From a virus: a DNA stretch of 64,000 bases. The first letter of the stretch is position 1, and each line of letters starts with the position of its first letter. Positions 36,976 through 43,708 of the stretch are shown piece by piece. The notes beneath the pieces were generated by a model, which ran no database searches, was not told the DNA's origin, and worked only from the letters and a program-made list of their open reading frames with translations. The position numbers were made by a program, and so were the translations under genes. The stretch is taken from positions 32,689-96,688 of the IMG/VR virus record IMGVR_UViG_3300023174_000104. One strand, written 5' to 3'.

Positions 36976-37362
36976 ATGGCTTACAGTAAGGAAGTATTAG
37001 ATCATTACAACAATCCCCGTAATGTGGGTTCATACAAAAAAACTGATGAAGATGTTGGGATAGGACTTGTAGGAGCCCCTGCGTGTGGGGATGTCCTTCA
37101 GTTAAGTATTAAAGTAGATAAACTAACAGGAATAATAACAGATGCAAAATTTAAAACATATGGGTGCGGGTCGGCAATTGCTTCTTCAAGTCTTATCACA
37201 GACTGGGTCAGGGGTAAAACATTGGATGAAGCGTCATCCATTAAAAACTCCCATATTGCCGACGAACTCAGCCTCCCACCAGTCAAAATCCACTGCAGTA
37301 TCCTCGCCGAAGACGCCATCAAAGCCGCAGTAGAAGATTATAGAAAGAAATATAATGGCTAA
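36976..37362 (+). CDS. iscU: Fe-S cluster scaffold protein IscU
   Basis: The protein has 128 aa, the full length of bacterial IscU and very similar to it throughout (DHYNNPRNVGSY, GLVGAPACGDV, KTYGCGSAIASSSL, AEDAIKAAVEDY). Cluster-ligand cysteines C37, C64 and C107 and Asp39 are present. The LPPVK motif recognised by the chaperone HscA is intact at 100-104. It should accept clusters built by host IscS and deliver them with host HscA/HscB. No iscS, iscA or hscAB is visible nearby, so the phage seems to supply only the scaffold. Overlaps the next gene by 8 bp. Strong RBS TAGGAGAA. Confidence 0.96.
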   Translation: MAYSKEVLDHYNNPRNVGSYKKTDEDVGIGLVGAPACGDVLQLSIKVDKLTGIITDAKFKTYGCGSAIASSSLITDWVRGKTLDEASSIKNSHIADELSLPPVKIHCSILAEDAIKAAVEDYRKKYNG

Positions 37363-37657
37363 CGAATTAGCAAAATTTTTAAACTCACAACGCAGACACC
37401 GTGATGAATCTGCTGTTAAGAAACAAGTTAAGATTGCTAAATTAAATGGACTTACTCATAAAGATAAAGCAATAAAAGAACCGCATCGTTTAGCTAAACA
37501 TCATGCTATGGATTGCGGCATCCCGAGTTGCCCTCTATGCAGTAACCCACGCAGGACGCATAAAAACACATTAACTGCACAAGAAAAAAGAATGTATCAA
37601 GATACCGAAAAAACTACTGATAAACACAGTAATGGATTAAAACCTAAAGAAGAATAA
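37355..37657 (+). CDS. Small Cys/His-rich conserved phage protein
   Basis: The protein has 100 aa, strongly basic. A central HHAMDCGIPSCPLCSNPRRTHKN has a possible zinc site (H, C, C, C, H). The start lies inside the iscU end, so the two are co-translated. Family recognised only as a conserved phage protein; nucleic-acid or metal binding is inferred. Confidence 0.65.
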   Translation: MANELAKFLNSQRRHRDESAVKKQVKIAKLNGLTHKDKAIKEPHRLAKHHAMDCGIPSCPLCSNPRRTHKNTLTAQEKRMYQDTEKTTDKHSNGLKPKEE

Positions 37658-37670
37658 TTTACCCTTTTTG

Positions 37671-37700
37671 TTGTATAAATATTACTGAGTATGTTATACT
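37671..37700 (+). promoter_or_regulatory. Early sigma70-type promoter for ahpC
   Basis: TTGTAT, 18 nt, TATACT, ending 27 nt before the ahpC ATG. The -35 is weak; the -10 is good. Confidence 0.5.
37674..37681 (+). promoter_or_regulatory. Late promoter TATAAATA overlapping the ahpC early promoter
   Basis: Perfect late consensus overlapping the -35 region of the early promoter, so ahpC-ahpD could be transcribed both early and late. Confidence 0.5.
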
Positions 37701-37727
37701 CACAGAGACTACACACAAGGAGAAATT

Positions 37728-38267
37728 ATGAAAACAGTCGGTGATAAATTAGAATCGTTTGTTGTTACTGGTGTTAAACCGGGACAACCGGAAGATGCAT
37801 TCTTCCCAATTACAGAAGAAAGCTTTGCAGGTAAATGGAAGATTATCGTTTACTATCCAAAAGACTTTACATTTGTATGCCCAACAGAAATCGTAGCATA
37901 TGACAAATTACGTGTTGACTTTGAAGACCGTGATGCTGTTCTACTAACAGGTAGCACAGACAATGAGTTCTGCAAGTTGGCATGGCAAAAAGCACATCCA
38001 GATTTAGCAAAGATTAGTCATAGTCAATTTGCTGATACAGCCCGTGATGAGCGTAGTTTGATTAATCAATTAGGAGTATTCTATGCTCCAGCTGGTGCGG
38101 CATTACGTGCAACGTTCATTGTTGATCCACAAAATGTTATCCAACATATCACAGTTAATAACTTAGATGTTGGTCGTAGCCCAGAAGAAACATTGCGTGT
38201 TTTAGATGCATTGCAAACTGGTGAACTATGCCCATGTAATCGTGCTATCGGTGGAGACACACTATAA
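37728..38267 (+). CDS. ahpC: Peroxiredoxin AhpC, three-cysteine AhpD-dependent type
   Basis: The protein has 179 aa. Reduces hydroperoxides through peroxidatic Cys51 in FTFVCPTE with YYPKDF before it. The C-terminal CPC pair (Cys168, Cys170) corresponds to the Cys174/Cys176 arrangement of mycobacterial AhpC, which is reduced by AhpD instead of AhpF. The next gene is indeed ahpD, sharing one base with the stop (TAATG). Excellent RBS AAGGAGAAA. A phage-encoded peroxiredoxin with its own reductase is unusual. Confidence 0.95.
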   Translation: MKTVGDKLESFVVTGVKPGQPEDAFFPITEESFAGKWKIIVYYPKDFTFVCPTEIVAYDKLRVDFEDRDAVLLTGSTDNEFCKLAWQKAHPDLAKISHSQFADTARDERSLINQLGVFYAPAGAALRATFIVDPQNVIQHITVNNLDVGRSPEETLRVLDALQTGELCPCNRAIGGDTL

Positions 38268-38812
38268 TGCAACCGCCACCAATCACAATTAATGGTGATT
38301 GGGTGCAATCTGTAAAAGATAGTATCCCAGATCACTCTAAAGATATCAAATTAAACATTGATGCGGTTATCAATCGTTCAGGATTAGATCCAGTTGATAC
38401 ACATGCTATTGCATATGTATCAGCATTAGCCGCAGGAAATGGTGGTTTAGCATTTGAGATTGAACATAACAGTCCATTATTCAGTAATGAACTAGAACGT
38501 GAAGCGGCAAAAACTGCGGCTTCATTGATGGCTCAAAACAATATTTGGTATCCATTTACTGAGATGGCTAATGATGAATCTATGAAGGGTTTACCTGCAG
38601 GATTGCGTATGAATGCCTATGCTACTCATGGTGGTGTATCTAAGAAGAAATTTGAAATGTATTCATTAGCCGCAAGTATTATTGGCAAATGTCATTTCTG
38701 TGTGAAAGCACATTATGATACATTGAAGAAAGAAGGCATGACTACTCAGGAACTTATGGCTATTGGTCGTATTGCTGCCGTAGTTAATGCTATAGGAAAA
38801 GTATCACTCTAA
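38267..38812 (+). CDS. ahpD: Alkylhydroperoxidase AhpD
   Basis: The protein has 181 aa. The active site is K-C142-H-F-C145-VKAH149 with Glu130 twelve residues before the first cysteine, the same E/C/C/H layout as mycobacterial AhpD (E118, C130, C133, H137). AhpD is a trimeric thiol reductase for AhpC, itself reduced via lipoylated SucB/Lpd in mycobacteria; the host partner here is unknown. It is translationally coupled to ahpC. The length is close to the family's usual 175-180 aa. Confidence 0.94.
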   Translation: MQPPPITINGDWVQSVKDSIPDHSKDIKLNIDAVINRSGLDPVDTHAIAYVSALAAGNGGLAFEIEHNSPLFSNELEREAAKTAASLMAQNNIWYPFTEMANDESMKGLPAGLRMNAYATHGGVSKKKFEMYSLAASIIGKCHFCVKAHYDTLKKEGMTTQELMAIGRIAAVVNAIGKVSL

Positions 38813-38829
38813 AATGGGTAAACAAAAGG

Positions 38830-38858
38830 TTGACTAATATTCAAAATAATGCTATACT
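38830..38858 (+). promoter_or_regulatory. Early promoter TTGACT-17-TATACT
   Basis: Good sigma70 match just downstream of ahpD, opening the tRNA/early region. Confidence 0.65.
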
Positions 38859-38919
38859 TCAGCATGAATTGAAAAAAGGTGTAAAAAACATACGTTGTTT
38901 ACACTAATTGACAACCAGG

Positions 38920-38927
38920 ACTAAATA
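38920..38927 (+). promoter_or_regulatory. Late-type box ACTAAATA
   Basis: Seven nt upstream of the small ORF start at 38935. Confidence 0.35.
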
Positions 38928-38934
38928 AAAGACT

Positions 38935-39072
38935 ATGATGAATAAAACTTGTAACATGTTGAAGCATACCGGACAATGGCAGTCAATAGCCACTGTATCC
39001 TTTGCACCAGCATATCCAACAAGTATTCGTGGCTATAATGATTCACAGGAACATGGCCCGGGGACTAGGTAA
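38935..39072 (+). CDS. Small hypothetical ORF (45 aa)
   Basis: MMNKTCNMLKHTGQWQS opening, ending DSQEHGPGTR. No clear RBS. A promoter lies upstream and a terminator downstream, so it is at least transcribed. It may alternatively be part of a structured RNA. Confidence 0.3.
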   Translation: MMNKTCNMLKHTGQWQSIATVSFAPAYPTSIRGYNDSQEHGPGTR

Positions 39073-39102
39073 CAAGTTACATCATAACTACATTTATCAA
39101 GA

Positions 39103-39136
39103 CCCTGGGAATCGCAAGACTCTCAGGGTTTTTTGT
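39103..39136 (+). terminator. Rho-independent terminator
   Basis: ACCCTGGGA / CTCTCAGGGT imperfect stem followed by a T-run, ending the 38830 promoter transcript. Confidence 0.7.
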
Positions 39137-39149
39137 TTACACAGAGGAT

Positions 39150-39178
39150 TTGACAATAAATGGATGAACAGATAGAAT
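39150..39178 (+). promoter_or_regulatory. Early promoter TTGACA-17-TAGAAT
   Basis: Belongs to the recurring TTTGACAATAAATGG family. It lies across the start of the small ORF at 39160, so it probably serves the downstream tRNA region. Confidence 0.7.
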
Positions 39179-39327
39179 ACACAACTTCTAAAGATAAGAC
39201 AGATTGGTTTAGCAATTATGTTTTGACTAAGGAACAAGTAGTACAGTTGATACAAAATAAGATTGACCGTGCTAAAGTCTATCATGAGGCTATTAAGAAA
39301 GTTAACCAACTAACTTATACCGATTGA
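39160..39327 (+). CDS. Small hypothetical protein (55 aa)
   Basis: MDEQIEYTTSKDKTDWFSNY..LTKEQVVQLIQNKIDRAKVYHEAIKKVNQ: a charged helical protein with natural composition. Its ATG lies upstream of the +1 expected from the promoter at 39150, so it needs read-through from upstream or an internal start. Confidence 0.4.
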   Translation: MDEQIEYTTSKDKTDWFSNYVLTKEQVVQLIQNKIDRAKVYHEAIKKVNQLTYTD

Positions 39328-39475
39328 TAGATAGCGTGAATAGGCAACGAGAGCCGTAATACAGCGCAAAATGTATAGAATGGGCGGACAGTATACATAA
39401 AATCTATGGTGATAACATAGAAAGTAAGACTACTGGTTAGGGTATCAACCCTATCATGTCGTGTAGCAATACACG
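39328..39475 (+). ncRNA. Structured non-coding spacer before the interrupted tRNA-Arg
   Basis: No ORF. It contains several short hairpins (CTATG/CATAG around 39406-39421, TAGGGT/ACCCTA, GTGTA/TACAC). It looks like structured transcribed spacer rather than protein-coding DNA. Function unknown. Confidence 0.35.
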
Positions 39476-39538
39476 GCATTCTAAAACACACTAAGTTGAT
39501 ATGGGCTGAGATGCCGCAAATAGTGTGTTTTAGAATGC
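39476..39538 (+). repeat. 18-bp perfect inverted repeat abutting tRNA-Arg
   Basis: Left arm 39476-39493 and right arm 39521-39538 are perfect complements with a 27-nt loop. The right arm ends at the first bases of the tRNA-Arg 5' half. Confidence 0.85.
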
Positions 39539-39597
39539 GACCGTAACTCAGATGGATAGAGCACCAGGCTACGAACTTACGTTATTTGTTCGCAAAT

Positions 39598-39605
39598 GAT
39601 AAATA
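39598..39605 (+). promoter_or_regulatory. Late promoter GATAAATA
   Basis: Five nt before the HNH start at 39611, inside the interrupted tRNA. Confidence 0.75.
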
Positions 39606-39610
39606 AGTGT

Positions 39611-40324
39611 ATGAATTATGAAAATCATTACAATACACTCATTGCCCGAGCAAAAAACAGAATACTGAATCAAGATTATGAAACTCATCATATTGTTCCT
39701 AGATGTATCGGTGGTACTGATGAATTTAGCAATCTCGTCAGATTAACTCCGGAAGAACATTATACCGCCCATTTACTATTAGTAAAAATACATAATCATC
39801 CAAAGTTGATTTATGCCGCCCAAATGATGACGGTTGGTAACAAATATACTCGGCGTAATAACAAAATGTACGGTTGGTTAAAACGCCAATACATTGAATT
39901 ATGTCGTCAACGGACTGGTAAAAATAATGGAAGTTTTGGTAAGAGCTGGTATAATAATCCAGTGACTATGGAAAATGGAAAATTTGCTAATGACGCTATA
40001 CCTGAGGGATGGATTAAAGGTCGTAAAATTAAGAAAGAATTAAAACCAAGAAAAACTACTAAATGTGTAGATTGTAGTAAAGATACCAACTCATATAAAG
40101 CTAACTGGTGTAAAAATTGTAGGCATACAGGACCAGTAAGACAAGAAAAACAAAAAATGTATTTTTCTGATGAAGAAAAGATAAATGCGTTAAAACTGTT
40201 TGATGGTAAAATACGTCCGGCTTTATTTCACTTGGGACTCAATGATAGTGGTACTCATTACAGATACATGAAAAAATTAAAAGCGTCTTTATACCCTCTG
40301 GCTACGAACCAGTTGAAAGGTTAA
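39611..40324 (+). CDS. HNH homing endonuclease inserted in tRNA-Arg
   Basis: The protein has 237 aa from the ATG at 39611. The core is YETHHIVPRCIGGTDEFSN...EEHYTAHLLL. The first 90 residues are close to the HNH between nrdA and nrdB, indicating a common mobile origin. A zinc cluster (CVDC...CKNC) replaces the usual RFHxxNC finger, and the last 50 residues (FSDEEKINALKLFDGK...) look like a DNA-binding tail. The final codons run into the tRNA 3' anticodon arm, so the gene end and tRNA are shared sequence. Confidence 0.87.
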   Translation: MNYENHYNTLIARAKNRILNQDYETHHIVPRCIGGTDEFSNLVRLTPEEHYTAHLLLVKIHNHPKLIYAAQMMTVGNKYTRRNNKMYGWLKRQYIELCRQRTGKNNGSFGKSWYNNPVTMENGKFANDAIPEGWIKGRKIKKELKPRKTTKCVDCSKDTNSYKANWCKNCRHTGPVRQEKQKMYFSDEEKINALKLFDGKIRPALFHLGLNDSGTHYRYMKKLKASLYPLATNQLKG

Positions 40325-40366
40325 TTGGATACATAGAGGTTCAACTCCTCTAGGACGCACCAAAAT

Positions 40367-40395
40367 TTGACAATAATTAAATTGTCTGTTACAAT
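40367..40395 (+). promoter_or_regulatory. Early promoter TTGACA-17-TACAAT
   Basis: Consensus promoter 5 bp after the interrupted tRNA-Arg, driving the tRNA-Lys to tRNA-Arg cluster. Confidence 0.85.
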
Positions 40396-40498
40396 ACATT
40401 TTTAACAAAGGAAACGACATGAAGCATAGTAAGCGATAGTGTCATCATAGGCTTCCATAGGTCTATGATTGGCACGTAAAATCAAACATACGACTTAT

Positions 40499-40572
40499 GG
40501 GAGTGAAACTTTAAGGTGAAGTAACCGGCTTTTAACCGGTAAAATTCGGATCGTTCCCGAACACTCCTACCA
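40499..40572 (+). tRNA. tRNA-Lys(TTT)
   Basis: CCGG-CTTTTAA-CCGG anticodon arm, TTCGG/CCGAA T-stem, 7-bp acceptor with one G-T pair, encoded CCA. Confidence 0.9.
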
Positions 40573-40651
40573 TATAAAAACACATTACCGAGGACCGAAC
40601 TCTTTACTATGGGCTCCGACCATAAAGAGAGGTAGTGTGTTTCTATATGGT
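40569..40651 (+). repeat. Imperfect inverted repeat bridging tRNA-Lys and tRNA-Ser
   Basis: Arms of about 20 nt (40569-40589 and 40631-40651) pair with two mismatches. The left arm includes the tRNA-Lys CCA; the right arm ends 9 nt before tRNA-Ser. Arms share the AAACACA / TGTGTTT core with the repeat at 39476. Confidence 0.7.
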
Positions 40652-40660
40652 ATAATAAAA

Positions 40661-40752
40661 GGAAACGTGGCAGAGCCCGGTTTATTGCACCTGACTTGAA
40701 ATCAGACGGATTAGAAATAGTCCCGTGAGTTCGAATCTCACCGTTTCCACCA
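40661..40752 (+). tRNA. tRNA-Ser(TGA)
   Basis: Class II tRNA with long variable arm; GGAAACG/CGTTTCC acceptor, CTGA-CTTGAAA-TCAG anticodon arm, encoded CCA. Confidence 0.92.
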
Positions 40753-40754
40753 AT

Positions 40755-40831
40755 GGTGCTTGTCGTCAAGCGGTTAAGACCTCGGATTGTGATTCCGATA
40801 TGCGTGGGTTCAAATCCCATCAAGCACCCCA
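40755..40831 (+). tRNA. tRNA-His(GTG)
   Basis: CGGA-TTGTGAT-TCCG anticodon arm; the G-1:C73 pair typical of tRNA-His is encoded; CCA encoded. Confidence 0.92.
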
Positions 40832-40834
40832 AAC

Positions 40835-40910
40835 GGTTGAATAGCATAGCGGCCAATGCACCACCTTCATACGGTGTTTATCGTCGGTTCGAGTCCGACT
40901 TCAACTACCA
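40835..40910 (+). tRNA. tRNA-Met(CAT), elongator
   Basis: CACC-TTCATAC-GGTG anticodon arm gives CAT. The acceptor is fully paired (one G-T), unlike the initiator at 51410. Could in principle be a second Ile2, but the loop differs from the one at 45382. Confidence 0.8.
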
Positions 40911-40918
40911 ATCATTAT

Positions 40919-40992
40919 TCCCGGTTAGCTCAAAAGTAGAGCACACGACTGATAATCGTGCGACAGAGGAGCGTTACCTCTACTGGGAACCA
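40919..40992 (+). tRNA. tRNA-Ile(GAT)
   Basis: CACGA-CTGATAA-TCGTG anticodon arm; TCCCGGT/ACTGGGA acceptor; CCA encoded. T-loop sequence (AGCGTTA) is atypical. Confidence 0.85.
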
Positions 40993-41076
40993 AGTTGTGT
41001 TGCAACTAATTTCAGGGAGTGTACGTTAGCCTGAATTAAAATGAAAAAAATCGGCGCCATATTTTAGGAGACTCAC

Positions 41077-41166
41077 ATGAGTTGGAATCAATCATTAGAA
41101 AAACATAAACAAGAAATTGAAGCATGGACACATTTATGTAATGTGTACAAGGAGTCTCTTTATTAA
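41077..41166 (+). CDS. Tiny ORF between tRNAs (29 aa)
   Basis: MSWNQSLEKHKQEIEAWTHL..: helical and charged, behind a strong TTAGGAGACTCAC RBS, which is why it is listed. Nothing else supports it. Confidence 0.4.
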   Translation: MSWNQSLEKHKQEIEAWTHLCNVYKESLY

Positions 41167-41175
41167 AGATAAAAT

Positions 41176-41250
41176 ACCCTCTTTGCCAAGCGGTAAGGCC
41201 TCGGATTTTGATTCCGACATTCGGTGGTTCGAATCCATCAGGGGGTGCCA
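41176..41250 (+). tRNA. tRNA-Gln(TTG)
   Basis: CGGA-TTTTGAT-TCCG anticodon arm with Gln-typical GCCAAGCGGTAAGGC D-arm; discriminator G; CCA encoded. Confidence 0.93.
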
Positions 41251-41411
41251 GTTATGGGATAGACGATAGGTTTGAGTCCCTGTCAATCTAATCACAGTGG
41301 GGTTAACTGTGATGACACTATAGTATGATTGATAGGTGTATAAACTTGCCTATACGAGACAATCTAATGAGGCTTATTAACAATAAGATAGTTAGGCTCC
41401 CGCCTTTATAA
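41251..41411 (+). ncRNA. Structured intergenic spacer between tRNA-Gln and tRNA-Phe
   Basis: No ORF. It contains a TCACAGT/ACTGTGA hairpin and a possible T-arm remnant (GGTTTGAGTCC), suggesting a decayed tRNA or structured spacer. Confidence 0.3.
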
Positions 41412-41487
41412 ACCAAGATAGCTCATCAGGTAGAGCACTAGTTTGAAGCACTAGGTGTGGTTGGTTCAAGTCCAACTCTTGGTACCA
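41412..41487 (+). tRNA. tRNA-Phe(GAA)
   Basis: CTAGT-TTGAAGC-ACTAG anticodon arm, ACCAAGA/TCTTGGT acceptor, CCA encoded. Confidence 0.9.
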
Positions 41488-41489
41488 AT

Positions 41490-41564
41490 GGGTCCTTAGT
41501 TCAATGGATAGAATACGATGCTTCGAACTTCGGGATGTGGGTTCAATTCCTACAGGACCCTCCA
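41490..41564 (+). tRNA. tRNA-Arg(TCG)
   Basis: Anticodon loop CTTCGAA, GGGTCCT/AGGACCC acceptor, CCA encoded. One T-T mismatch in the anticodon stem. Confidence 0.85.
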
Positions 41565-41612
41565 GTACATGATTAAATACAATTAGTGACTAAAAGCGAA
41601 AAGGAGTAAATT

Positions 41613-42173
41613 ATGGCTGTTCTAGCACTAGATATCAGTGGAGTTCCCCGGCAGTGGATCTCAAATGATGACGCAATTACCTATCAAGCAAAAGATGCCA
41701 TCGCATGGAGTATGGGCAATATTGTGGCTAGATATCGTGGTGGTATACAAAATGACGGTACATTAAGTTACTTAGAAGCTAGTAGCATTATCGCTATCAA
41801 AGGTCATGGATTCAATCCATACAAACATTCATGTGTAGCACTAACTAATAAAACATTGTTTGGTCGTGATAGACATGTATGCGCTTATTGTGGAAATCAT
41901 TTTCCAAACTTTCATGTATTAAGTCGTGATCATATTCATCCAAAAAGTAAAGGTGGTGAAAACACCTGGATGAATGTGGTTACAGCATGTCGTGATTGCA
42001 ATAGTAAAAAAGGTCATAAGACATTGAAAGAAGCAAAGATGGAACTATTATATACTCCATATGTACCAAACCACTACGAAAATATGATATTACAACATAG
42101 AACAATTCTTGCCGATCAAATGGAATATTTGTTAGCAGGAGTTCCAAAACATAGCAGAATTTTATTATCATAG
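41613..42173 (+). CDS. HNH endonuclease (conserved phage type)
   Basis: The protein has 186 aa with CAYCGNHFPNFHVLSRDHIHPKSKGG...NVVTACRDCNSKKG, a complete treble-clef HNH with both CxxC pairs and the D-H catalytic dyad. It lacks the DNA-contact repeats of the homing types here and has a normal strong RBS (AAAAGGAGTAAATT), so it may be a resident nuclease rather than a recent insertion. Flanked by tRNAs on both sides. Confidence 0.88.
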   Translation: MAVLALDISGVPRQWISNDDAITYQAKDAIAWSMGNIVARYRGGIQNDGTLSYLEASSIIAIKGHGFNPYKHSCVALTNKTLFGRDRHVCAYCGNHFPNFHVLSRDHIHPKSKGGENTWMNVVTACRDCNSKKGHKTLKEAKMELLYTPYVPNHYENMILQHRTILADQMEYLLAGVPKHSRILLS

Positions 42174-42200
42174 TGTATAATACTGTTAAATAAACATATT

Positions 42201-42276
42201 GCCCCCTTAGCTCATCTGGTAGAGCAACTGATTTGTAATCAGTAGGTGGTCTGTTCGAGTCGGACAGGGGGCACCA
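42201..42276 (+). tRNA. tRNA-Thr(TGT)
   Basis: CTGA-TTTGTAA-TCAG anticodon arm, GCCCCC acceptor, CCA encoded. Confidence 0.92.
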
Positions 42277-42283
42277 AAATTAT

Positions 42284-42364
42284 TCCACGGGAGCCGCCGG
42301 GTGTGGCAGCAGACTGTTAATCTGTGCGAAAGCTAGCTAGGTTCGAGTCCTAGCCGTGGAGCCA
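42284..42364 (+). tRNA. tRNA-Asn(GTT)
   Basis: CAGA-CTGTTAA-TCTG anticodon arm, TCCACGG/CCGTGGA acceptor, discriminator G, CCA encoded. D-arm/D-loop is longer than usual. Confidence 0.88.
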
Positions 42365-42366
42365 AA

Positions 42367-42374
42367 CATAAATA
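42367..42374 (+). promoter_or_regulatory. Late promoter CATAAATA
   Basis: Two bases after the CCA of tRNA-Asn and five before the HNH pseudogene ATG. Confidence 0.7.
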
Positions 42375-42379
42375 ACTAT

Positions 42380-42998
42380 ATGTATGAATGTATAGAGTGT
42401 AATAAATTGTTTGCTAGTATTATGGCCTTAACCGGGCATAAACGAATGCATGGCCAATCTAATGGTAAATCTAAAAAAATAGTATGTTCTTGTTTGATAA
42501 CTCGTAAAGTAATGCCTTATCAAAATTTAGAACAATATCAAAAAACATTAATTGGATGCAAACAATGTAATAAAATATTTCATCCTACTACGGAAAGAAA
42601 AACTTTTTGTAGTCAATCATGTTTGTTCTGCAACATATAATAATAAAATTTACGTAAAAAGACAGAAAAAAGAAAAACCACCAAAAACACCTAGAGCTAA
42701 AAAAATATACTCAGAGGCAGAGATTAGAGCAAGAAATGTATCATCGGTGCAGGCATATAGACAACGAAAATATAGTGCTACCCCAATAGATGTTGACCGT
42801 AAACTAATACAAATCATTTACGAAAATTGTCCTGTAGGCTATGAAGTAGACCATATTATAGCAATTAGTGAAGGTGGTCCGCATCATCAAGACAATCTAC
42901 AATACCTTCCTGCTATAGTAAACAGGAAGAAAAACCGCTATCAAAATTATGATAAAGACTCAGTTTTGCGATGGCAAGATATTATTGTCAAAGGTTGA
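42380..42998 (+). pseudogene. Frameshifted HNH endonuclease
   Basis: Two overlapping frames read as one zinc-finger/HNH protein. The first has CIECNKLFASIMALTGHKRMH and CKQCNKIF...FCSQSC; the second continues CSATYNNK, then a basic linker and GYEVDHIIAISEGGPHHQDNLQYLP. The frames meet at a TGTTTGTT tandem duplication near 42621-42628; removing four bases restores SQSC-SATYNN. The simplest reading is an inactivated gene, though slippage or an assembly error cannot be excluded. The stop TGA lies inside the -35 of the next promoter. Confidence 0.8.
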
Positions 42999-43023
42999 CA
43001 ATAAATCAAATCTCTGCTACAAT
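42995..43023 (+). promoter_or_regulatory. Early promoter TTGACA-17-TACAAT
   Basis: TTGACAATAAAT-family promoter 21 nt before tRNA-Arg(TCT). Its -35 contains the HNH pseudogene stop. Confidence 0.88.
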
Positions 43024-43044
43024 AAAGGAAAGTTAGAAATTTAG

Positions 43045-43119
43045 CTGGCGTTAGTATAATGGATAATACAGTAGCCTTCTAAGCTATCAATAGAGGTTCG
43101 ATTCCTCTACGCCGGACCA
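43045..43119 (+). tRNA. tRNA-Arg(TCT)
   Basis: TAGC-CTTCTAA-GCTA anticodon arm, CTGGCGT/ACGCCGG acceptor, CCA encoded. The last 13 bases overlap the convergent J-domain gene. Confidence 0.9.
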
Positions 43120-43703
43120 TCAAAATTTTCTAGTAGTAATCGCCATTCATCATTACTAAAGTGATAATCTTCTAATACTTCTAACATTCTAGCAAAAACT
43201 ATTAAACCTCTTTTATGGTGAATTAATTCAGTATGTAGTCCTAATATTTTTTTATCAATTACAGACTTTAATACATTCTCACCTTCTTTTTTTAATTTAA
43301 TTTTTTTAGAAATAATGTTCATTTTATTTATTAGATTGTTACATTCTACAATGGCATTATTTGTTAGTTGTTGTAATGCACGAATTTCAATTCGCATTTT
43401 TAATATTAAATCATCAATCTCCGGATTGATATGTTGAACAAATTGTGAAATCATAATAGCTAGTCTAGCCATTACCTCACTATCAAGATTAATATCATCA
43501 TATTGATCGCCGGTACTATCATAGTGTTCACGTTTAATTGGATCACTTAATACTTCATATGCCAATTTCATTCGTTTAAACTTTTCTACATCTCCTCCCT
43601 TATCAGGATGATGTAATTGTGCTAAGATTCTGTATTTTTGTTTGATTTCTTCAGATGTGCAATTTTTTGGTAATTCTAAATCATCATATAGGGAGGTTGT
43701 CAT
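43107..43703 (-). CDS. J-domain (DnaJ-like) protein
   Basis: The protein has 198 aa from the ATG at 43703, chosen because a late box lies five nt upstream (the open frame extends to 43721). The N-terminal J-domain is SLYDDLELPKNCTSEEIKQKY..LAQLHHPDKGGD with the HPD triad at 32-34 and a Gly-Gly stretch. A C-terminal helical region of about 120 residues has no Cys-rich or substrate-binding DnaJ domain. It should stimulate host DnaK. Its 3' end is encoded inside tRNA-Arg. Confidence 0.88.
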   Translation of the reverse strand: MTTSLYDDLELPKNCTSEEIKQKYRILAQLHHPDKGGDVEKFKRMKLAYEVLSDPIKREHYDSTGDQYDDINLDSEVMARLAIMISQFVQHINPEIDDLILKMRIEIRALQQLTNNAIVECNNLINKMNIISKKIKLKKEGENVLKSVIDKKILGLHTELIHHKRGLIVFARMLEVLEDYHFSNDEWRLLLENFDGPA

Positions 43704-43708
43704 AACAA

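Larger units (their letters stand above)
39537..40362 (+). tRNA. tRNA-Arg(ACG)-like gene interrupted by an HNH gene
   Basis: A tRNA 5' half (39537-39576) runs through D-arm and anticodon loop CTACGAA. The 3' portion (from about 40299) repeats a full anticodon stem-loop (CTGG-CTACGAA-CCAG), then has an unusually long variable region, a T-arm and CCA. The 10-mer GGCTACGAAC occurs at both junctions. The 5' stem pairs poorly with the 3' half (two acceptor mismatches), so the halves look as if they came from different tRNA copies. No room for a group I core. Functionality doubtful. Confidence 0.55.

Noticed and set aside
39577-40298. Group I intron in the interrupted tRNA-Arg
   Set aside because: The insert is almost entirely the HNH ORF, leaving about 30 nt upstream and none downstream; no core motifs are seen.
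40482-40856. 124-aa minus-strand ORF over tRNA genes
   Set aside because: It runs antisense across tRNA-Lys, tRNA-Ser, tRNA-His and part of tRNA-Met; proteins of this kind are tRNA-array artefacts.
41251-41300. Additional tRNA after tRNA-Gln
   Set aside because: Only a T-arm-like fragment; no anticodon arm or acceptor could be assembled.
42552-42998. Independent second HNH gene downstream of 42380
   Set aside because: The frame begins mid-motif with no RBS and continues the first frame's zinc-finger sequence, so it is the 3' part of one frameshifted gene.
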